Origin: Hemicentrotus pulcherrimus
Taxonomy: Eukaryota > Echinodermata > Echinoidea > Camarodonta > Strongylocentrotidae
Reading direction: 5' to 3'
Length of the DNA: 22,004 nt
NCBI GenBank assembly: GCA_003118195.1
Contig: BEXV01000036.1
Location: forward strand, 106,294 to 128,297
In this document: in pieces, positions 1-9,500 of the stretch
Layout: the number at the start of each line of letters is the position of its first letter
Numbering within the stretch: the first letter of the stretch is position 1
Translations under genes and position numbers: made by a program
Notes under the pieces: generated by a model
Seen by the model: the letters and a program-made list of their open reading frames with translations, nothing else
Told to the model about the DNA's origin: nothing
Database searches by the model: none

Positions 1-306
1 GTTTTCAAAATTTGTAATTCCAATCATAATTATCTTGATAATCAGACAGGCGATCGGCTCGTAAAATTCATGGGGTTCCTGACTGACCTTAAGGTTTATA
101 ATTATCATTGTATCATGAGCTAAATCCAGGATTTTGTTTCAGAATCTGAGATAAAGTTACCAGATCCCTTTAAAGAGGGCGCAAGTAGCTGTACAGTGCA
201 GTGGGGCATTACAATAAATCCTTGCAATTGATATTAAGTTGTGATCATTCAGTATCAATTGTATCTGCTGACAAGACAGGACCCAGTATGATAAATTGAT
301 GTTTAC
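1..306 (-). other. intron 13, partial; no exon recognised
   Basis: After the donor at 306 I see no convincing next exon. A short open stretch at 1-76 on the minus strand follows a weak CAG, but it gives an unremarkable Ile-rich peptide running off the edge. I did not accept it. Confidence 0.4.
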
Positions 307-577
307 CGTCCTTTGCAGATCTCTGATTCTGAGATGCCGAAGATAGAGATACGAGAGATACCCTCCTTGAACCATGGTAGGATCCTGCTGACTGCTACTA
401 TCATCCTCAAGACCAAGCTTCTGCAAGGCATCAGCAAACGTAAACTCGTCCTCTTCACCCTTCTTCTTCCGTCTACGAGACGTGGCGCTGCCGGCCCGCG
501 ACCCTGTTCCATAGGTCATAGTGTTGACGTCTTTCTCCTCAAACTCTGTCACAGCCATCTCGTCCTCCTGACCGATG
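307..577 (-). CDS. CCDC162: CCDC162-like exon 13 (last exon inside the window)
   Basis: Residues 538-628. It starts IGQEDEMAVTEFEEKDVNTM, has a basic SRRRKKKGEEDEF stretch, then an acidic DDSSSQQD stretch, and ends SYLYLRHLRIRDLQRT. The acceptor CCATACCAG at 578 was chosen over the nearer GGTCAG because only it matches the phase of exon 12. The donor is ACG/GTAAAC. The next exon is not recognisable in 1-306, so the gene continues to the left of the window. Confidence 0.75.
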
Positions 578-3500
578 CTGGTATGGACAACAAACAATCA
601 GAGAATATATATATACCACTTCCAAACCCTGAATGTAAGGAGCAATATATCATGGAAACAACAATTGGACAATCGTTATTTAGTAGATGCATTTTTATGA
701 AGGATATATCAAATTTAGTACTCAGAGCAGAGCAAGTCTCTTGTTCTCTTGGTTCATACAGTGTTGATTTTATTTTGAATTTAGTGCAATTTTTTTTCTT
801 TTTCTGAGAGCAATGATGCTTAATACCAGGAACCAAAGGACCAATGGCATCAAGTCTTATCCAAGAGACAATACAACAGAATTTAAAAGGCTTGCCTAAC
901 AACACCGGAAAAGCAATATTTTTTAATAAAAGCTTAGCCACTTTCTGAGAGGTAAAAGAATGAGTAAATCTTTACATTTCAAAAAGTTCTGGGTTACAGT
1001 AGATCTTCCTCCATATAGTGCTGGTGTTATAAGCTGTCCGGTGGGATGTTACTGATGCTGCTTGAAAGTTTGGGGGCTCTCGTACTGATATAGCATGGGC
1101 TCGCAGGGCATCAATCACTTTCTGTAATAAATTGAAAAATAAAGAAATGTGTATCAGTGGGAAAAGCAGCGCCTATTAGAACAATAGAGGATTAACCTAC
1201 CATTTTCTTTGGCAAGGATGCTTCATTTAAATTGGTGTTGATGAGAACAATTTCTACAACCGTTACAAAAATTTAATGATAGATGACTTTAATCCTTCAA
1301 AGAAATCATTAAATAAAGGTGGCCATAATACCAGGTTTGACTGGCTATAATTAAATGGTCAAGTAAATGTTCAACTAAAAAAAGAAGTAAATGATTTTTC
1401 ACTTTGGATTAACAGGCATTCAATGACACTTGCCAACATAGACAGTTTGACAGTGATGTACTGATATTTATATGCAAATCCAGATTGCTCACTGAATTAC
1501 TGACCTCAACAGGTCAATAGCCCTTGCTACCACCTCATATCCACTTCAACACAATATATGCATCTTTTCTCATTTGTCCATTTTATATACAATGTTGTTC
1601 TTAAATTGTTTATTTCTCTTAACATGGTATTCTTAATAAGAGATGCAAAATAAATATTTTTGAATTTGTATTACTGAAACAACTGAACCCATTCATGAAA
1701 TTCCTTTAAAGTATACAACTTCAAAAATAAGTTGATAAATGATTGAATCAAAATAAAGTCTAAAGGTATACACCAGTTTTGGCAATGCCCCCCTCTCAAA
1801 AAATGAAATGGAAGCTCTTATTACCAATCATGTCAAAGAATATGTTTTGACTAATATGATGATACAAATTTAGCCGGGAAACCGCCTACTAATTGATATA
1901 TTTGGTAAATTATTGTATCTATCCGGACTGGATAGATATCCTGTAGTCCCATAAACATCTTTCTATGTACAGTGCTTGTAACCTTATTCCAAGACTGGAC
2001 CAAATTTCTTATCATTTTGATGATTCCAGAAACTTGCAGTACACACTTATATGTATATGCTAGATGATTAACCTTTTTTGATCGATTCCACAACGTTTCT
2101 TGAACAATATTATTGCATGACCAGAACTGGTCTATACCTTTAAGAAATAAGTAAATATCCTACCACCGAGTCTTGAACCGAGATGAACCGTGACTGAGCT
2201 CTGAGAAGTTCATCAATACTGTTCCTCTGTCTTAGTTTCATCATCATCTTCTCCTGCTTTGGATCCTTCTCTGGTCTGGTAAACACAAATGTTACGTTAT
2301 ATAGTAATTTACACAGAAAACAATTATACAAAGTCTGTAAGTGAATAAGCATATTAAAAAAGTGGTGTACCCGGCTCAGAAGGATAAAAAAGATGAATAT
2401 TTAAACATAATTGCACTGTTTGACCAAACCAAATGAAATGCTTTCTCATATGCATAAATAATAAGACTTGCATAATGGGATTAAATTCATTATGTCATGT
2501 TCAAAATATGTTATTCTACTTCATTTATAGTGATTGCTATTTTGAAAAATCACATACTTACTGTTTGCATCTTATTTCAGTTCTTGATGAATATAGCGGT
2601 CGAATAAGTAGACTTACATGAAATCACATTGCCCTTACTTTGCATAAAGCCAAAATCAAAGCTGTTTTGTGGTACACTAAAAAGTTAAAAAGTGTCTTAC
2701 TTGAGTTTTATGAACTGTGTCCAGTTGCTTTCTTTGAGTAAAGCATGTGATGATGTATCTGCTCCCCAAGATTCATTACCAGTCTGTGCAGGAAAATCAC
2801 AAAAATCAAATCTAATGAATTGGATTTATTTATAAAATAATGTCTCCAGCACTACCTTTGGTGGCAGAGGCATTCAAAAACATATTAAACCAGTGACTTG
2901 ACAGTTGAAAATGAGGTAAATACAACATTTTACCCTTTATGATTATTAACAACAATGCATTGATTACAATGAAATGATTTTAAGTAGCTTCAAACTGAAA
3001 GCAGCTGTTATGGTATTTTATCTGTTTTTTTCTCTTTCTGCCATAATATTGAAATAACTCTGTGTAAGCATGAAGAAATGTATCACCACAAGGAACGCCA
3101 CATCCATTCTATCTTAGGTCATTCCAAGGTTACTGCATACTACATTTCTAGCATACTGTCAAGTGTAACTACTGCACTCACAGAACTATGGTGTTTTTGT
3201 TAATACTTGCCTCTAACTTGTCGTAGGTTGGGAAAGTTTTCTGCTGCTCTTGTCTGGAGAAATTGGTCTTGAACTTGCGAGTGACAATGGATATGAGCTC
3301 CATCTCGTCAGAACCACCCTCCATGTCATCAACGTTCTAAATAAAAGCAAAAATCTCATCAAGTATACGTTATTTTCGAAGGCATTCTGAACCAAATAAC
3401 GATGCGGATCAACAATGGTTTGAATGGGGTCCAATGAGCATAATAAACTAGATCCAAGATGCATATTTTTAATACATATGTGATATGGTACGTTTTGAAA

Positions 3501-6500
3501 ATTACTTTGAACAACATACGTGTAACAATTGGTGTGCATGCAGTCATCCATGCTTTCACAAATTGTTACATGATGGAAAGTTGGCTATGTGTTCTTACCA
3601 TGTGTACTGAGTAGCATGACATAAGAAACTCAAGAACTGGTTTGATATCCTGTAGGTTGAGCAGATGACATGGAAGCCCCATTGTAGCACTGTTAGATGC
3701 TGGTCCTCCACCTAATAGCAAACAACAAAACGATTTTGAAATGCAATTCAACCAGGGATATCTGAGATACTACTTTACTAAAATGTATTAAGCCACATGA
3801 TGAATTCATCATTGACAAAGTATCCCAATTTCAAATCTAAGAGGAGGCGCGATAGCTCAGTCGGTAGAGTAGTGGTCTCGTAGTCCGGTGACCCGGGTTC
3901 AAAACTAAGGCGATGCGCTAGTGCCCTTTGGTAAGGCATTAATTCTCATTACCAGGTCCCTCAGAGAGGACCTAAAGCCGTCGTCCGTCTGGTTGCTTAC
4001 TTACAAGCATTTATGCTTTCTTAGCAGTCAGGTTAAATAACCACTACCACCTTACAAAAAATGTTTTATAAATAAAATATGATGTAGAATGAGACAACAA
4101 CAAAACATTTGTAAAGCAATTCAACCAGGAACAACTAGTTTCATGGATGCATTCATCTATTTATTACCAAACCCTAATGCCCTAACCCAATACCCAATCA
4201 CAACCCTTTGGTAAGGCATTAATCCTCATTACCAGGTCCCTCGGAGAGGACCTAAAGCCATCAGCGGTCTGTTTGCTTACTAAGCATTTATGCTTTCTTA
4301 GCAGTCAGGTTAAATAACCACCACCACCACCATAAAGATATGTTTTATAAATAAAATATGATGTAGAATGAGACAACAACAAAACATTTGTAAAGCAATT
4401 CAACCAGGAGCAACTAGTTTCATGGATGCATTTTCATGGATCTATTACCAAACCCTAATGCCCAAACCCAATACCCAATCACAACCCAAGCCCAAACCTA
4501 ATATCTGTGATGAAATAACCCTTGAGCAAAGGCCTGAAAACTATGGTACTAGAAACTATGATTGTGAATATGAGATGAAAAGATGTTTGTACCTGCAGCA
4601 GCAGCTGCTGCAGCTCCCTGTGGAGTGTTTGTGATTGTATTAGTACTCATGACATTGGCAGATGATGATAGGAGTGATCCACCCACGTCACCACCACCAT
4701 GTATCCCACCGCTGCCACCAGTATACTCTTTACTTCTCTCCTTTAAACTCTCTAACATGGATGTCTGACCAGGAGATGGAGCTACAGGGACTTCACCTAC
4801 AGAGATGGTAAGTACAGGATGTAAGGAGTGATTTTGCATGGTTAAACATGGTCGTGGCGCTGACATTGACGTACAGTATGATCAGGGAAGGGACAATCAA
4901 CACCCGCACTTTCCTGTATTCTACCTGTGTACTCTTCGCCAATCTTTGTCAAGCTCTTTCCAGCACAACGGGTGTCTAGCCGGGACACAAAGCCAGATAA
5001 ATCTTTACGTACATGATGGAGTGAATTATGGAGATGATAATAAAACGGACGATCATATAGGGTGCTACATAGGCTATGGTTATTTATTTATGGGCCAAGC
5101 ATTGGAATGTGATAATATTTTGACATACAGATTGCAATACATGAAACACATTCTTTTTTTTTGTTTATCACTTGGATATAATGAACAGTAATAAATGGAA
5201 ATATTCTGCACAATACAACGAAACATGAAAGCATGATAAAGTAATTAGTTCGATGTCTTACTGAAATTTGACATGGTAAGTTGACATATATTACTGACAT
5301 CAGTTACAAACATTGTTTGAAACTTTTACGTACCAACAGACTGTCTGCCCTCAAAGACAGACCACCTGCCTGGTCTGTTGATGGCTTTAGGAGCTTGTGA
5401 CCCAAGAACAGACCCTTGATTCCTATGGTCAGTGTGATGGTCAGTCTTGCCGATCCGATCAGCCTCGTCTAATTCATCTGGTGAGATCTCATGCTTGTGA
5501 GCAACAGCTATCCATTCAAGAGTCTAGTTTGTAAAAAAGCACACTATGTTAAAAGTACTTTGAAATGCCACTGGTACTCATTAGGACTAAAACTTTATGG
5601 TAGTCAGATAGGATGCTACAAGAAAAAGCCATCTGTGAGATTTCTACTGATAAGATGGCAGATATTGTGATATTGAAAGGTATTTTTGAAACAAATTATT
5701 TTTTTTTTTCAACACTTGAAAATGAAAGGTCAACGTCAACAAGGTCAACAATTATTTTTTTAAAGAAAAAGTTGCTGGGAGAGGACTGTATTTCCAAAGG
5801 ACTTTGTCACATTGACAAGTTGAATGCTTGTACAGTCAAACCTGTGTTAACGACCACCTGTCTGTAGCGACCACATGTCCATAAAGACCACTTAAAATCC
5901 CCTGTGAGATTTCATGTAGTTAAGAATCTGTACACAACGACTACCTGTCTAATGCGACCAGCGGCCACTCATTTTACTTCCGCTGGCCCTTATGAAGCCA
6001 CATAAAGTTGTTTGCGCACTGGCGGAGGCCCAATTGCGAGTGGTGTCAATCAATTATTCAAAATCAAAATGGCTGCCAACGCAAACCTGTCTACAACGGC
6101 CACTATTTGTGTTTCTTTGGATGGTCGCTATAGACAGGTTTGACTGTAGTATATCTTACCTTCAGGAATGAATGTATATGTTTAACTGAGCGATAGTGGG
6201 ATACGAGCCAGCGTGTATAAATCTGCATATCTTCCAGAGTAACGAGGCTTTCCGTCACTAGGGGTTTCCCCATCACCAGGGCTTCGTGGGCCACAGACAG
6301 TCTCTTGGCTCGTGCAATGGCATCACTGTACTCTGACATAATCATCCTTCAATGGAGGAACAATCAAAGGTATTAAAACATTAATGTGTCATTCCAAAAT
6401 CGAGCTCATCAGAGTGATTAACGGTATGTAATTTCTTTGTTGGATGTTACATTTGTTCAAATTCCAAGAGCTTTGAGCGATGATGAAGATTGATAGATTG

Positions 6501-9500
6501 ATTGATTCTACTTAAGCTACATAGTAATCTTTAATGTAATCCAATCATCTATTGGAAGGAAGATCTTTTTAAGAGCGATTCATTGGAGAGGCTGCTGACT
6601 GCCGAAAATAAACACAAATCACCTCTTTGAAAAAATGTAGAAGAAAAAAATGCATTGACCAATAAAGTTCAAGTAGATATTAATAATTATTAACCATATC
6701 AGACATCTGAGCAGTGGTTTTACAAAATCTATTACACTTGTTGTAATCCTAAAAGAGCTAATCAGTCAATATAAGACCATATTACCCTCTCATGAAAAAG
6801 CCTATGGACTTTGCATGTAAAAAAAGAAGTTAATATAGTCTTTTGACCACGCCGCATTTTGTCATTTTCATCGCACATCTATGACGCTGTGAGAACCTGA
6901 GCACTCTATTGTGACGTAATAATCAAACCAAAGGCTCACTTTTTGCAGCATATTGAAAATTTTGTCAAGCAGTGGATGCACAGAGCTGGTTTGACAATGT
7001 TTTTGCAACTTTTCATGCTACCAAACCCTGTGCAGTGTAGGCTACTGTTTTTTATATAATTTAAGAGTAAGATAGTAAGAGTTTCTTGTTTACCCTAGAT
7101 GTCTGATGTGGTTAATAATAGTAATATTGACTGCCAAATTCAGGGCAATACAACTTGTCATATACCGTATATATCCCTCACCTTCGGTTCGGGCAATATA
7201 GGTATATGCCCTGAAAGACAGTCAATATCAGTAGAGGTAGAATACAAAGAATCTTTTTCATTTTAAAAAGAGAGAGAGGGAGAGAGAGAGAGAGATAGAG
7301 AGAGAGGGAGAATGATGGAAAGCCAGTGATGAGATACAGTGAATGTGGGACATACAAACAATAGAGCAGGAGGGAGAGATGGGGAGAGAGCAGAAAGGGA
7401 AGATGGAGAGAGAGAGAGCAATATAAGAGAGAAAGCTGCACAAAATACAAATATAGATTTTATTTCTCGTACTTTTCACATCCAAATACATCCTAGATGG
7501 TACAACACAGAGGGGAGCAACAGATAAGTAAATGATTCCAAAGCCGTATAAGGAGAAAGGACGTGTATCTTACCCAAGTTGATTCTGATAGTGCGGATAG
7601 AGTGCTTCAAGAGTGCTGGTGTGCTCACAGAACCGCTTCCATCTTAACATATGCATGTGCTTACACTGGACTAGCTGCTGGATCTTATCACAAAAGAACT
7701 GAAAATAAAGAAAGATAAAAGGAGAGTAAGATCATAATTTCTTCTGATCTTCCTCACCTGCCACTATTCTCATTCTCAGAAATCCTAAATGCAAAAGCCC
7801 ACAGCATATGAAGAAATTAACCAACACGTCTTGAGAATCATCCACCAATGAAAAAATCCACATAGGGAGTCTGTGCTAAAAAACAATAGTGTGCAATGTT
7901 TATAGGAACCTTACAACCACTGTCCAGAATTCCATTGTTACATCACAATATTAATGTTATTTGTATGTTCATATTTCTTCTCATAATGAATGTAATGAAG
8001 CAAATATCCATTATCTGAATTCAAGACTAAAATTATCCTATACAATTTTCAGTAAAATAGCATAGTAACCTCCACAGTTTCTACAAATACTTTCACAAAC
8101 AGGACAATGTTCTTTGATAATGAAAGAGGTATTATGGTCTAGTCGATATATGTCATCAGACTGTGGATCAAATGATGTCCTTTGACAAGACGTTTATCTA
8201 CATTTNGAGAGAGAGAGAGAGATAGAGAGAGAGGGAGAATGATGGAAAGCCAGTGATGAGATACAGTGAATGTGGGACATACAAACAATAGAGCAGGAGG
8301 GAGAGATGGGGAGAGAGCAGAAAGGGAAGATGGAGAGAGAGAGAGAGCAATATAAGAGAGAAAGCTGCACAAAATACAAATATAGATTTTATTTCTCGTA
8401 CTTTTCACATCCAAATACATCCTAGATGGTACAACACAGAGGGGAGCAACAGATAAGTAAATGATTCCAAAGCCGTATAAGGAGAAAGGACGTGTATCTT
8501 ACCCAAGTTGATTCTGATAGTGCGGATAGAGTGCTTCAAGAGTGCTGGTGTGCTCACAGAACCGCTTCCATCTTAACATATGCATGTGCTTACACTGGAC
8601 TAGCTGCTGGATCTTATCACAAAAGAACTGAAAATAAAGAAAGATAAAAGGAGAGTAAGATCATAATTTCTTCTGATCTTCCTCACCTGCCACTATTCTC
8701 ATTCTCAGAAATCCTAAATGCAAAAGCCCACAGCATATGAAGAAATTAACCAACACGTCTTGAGAATCATCCACCAATGAAAAAATCCACATAGGGAGTC
8801 TGTGCTAAAAAACAATAGTGTGCAATGTTTATAGGAACCTTACAACCACTGTCCAGAATTCCATTGTTACATCACAATATTAATGTTATTTGTATGTTCA
8901 TATTTCTTCTCATAATGAATGTAATGAAGCAAATATCCATTATCTGAATTCAAGACTAAAATTATCCTATACAATTTTCAGTAAAATAGCATAGTAACCT
9001 CCACAGTTTCTACAAATACTTTCACAAACAGGACAATGTTCTTTGATAATGAAAGAGGTATTATGGTCTAGTCGATATATGTCATCAGACTGTGGATCAA
9101 ATGATGTCCTTTGACAAGACGTTTATCTACATTTGCCAATCTCCATCCAGGCATTAAACGGGTATCAGTACGAAGGAATAAGAATTCCTTGAATGCTGTC
9201 GCATGAGCAACCAAATAGGTAGCCTAGCAGAGCCTGGGTAATATTGGAGGGCTTTGAGCACATTGCATGATGGATATGTGCACTATTAAAATAACCAATA
9301 TATTACCATAATCTGTTTATTTTTCAGAATATACTATATCAACGACAATGACTATCGCATGGCTTAATATAACACCTTTTCCATTAGCTACAAGGCAAAT
9401 TCTGCAAGTCTAAACAGAGGTGTTTGAGATAAATTTTGAGATGATCTATCAAATGACTACGTGATTTGATGTAATTGTTGTTTCTAATATACCTGATGCA

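Noticed and set aside
1..76. Possible next exon at the left edge on the minus strand (starts EPHEFYEPIACL)
   Set aside because: Weak acceptor, Ile-rich low-information peptide, no likeness to the expected continuation, and cut by the edge.
157..306. Open reading continues past exon 13 to about 157 on the minus strand
   Set aside because: The part after ACG/GTAAAC is intron-like. It loses conservation style and composition, and a good donor stands at 306.
3845..3917. Functional tRNA gene
   Set aside because: The A-box is good but the acceptor stem does not close, the B-box is decayed, and the sequence runs straight into a SINE body.
7339..7527. Open frames in the GA-rich region (also copied at 8139-8420)
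   Set aside because: They are Ser/Leu or Arg/Glu/Gly low-complexity translations of the GA repeat, and part is duplicated by the assembly overlap.
7571..8640. Real mutually exclusive exon pair for exon 4
   Set aside because: Identity covers introns as well as the exon and the junction is an N. True mutually exclusive exons normally diverge, at least in introns.
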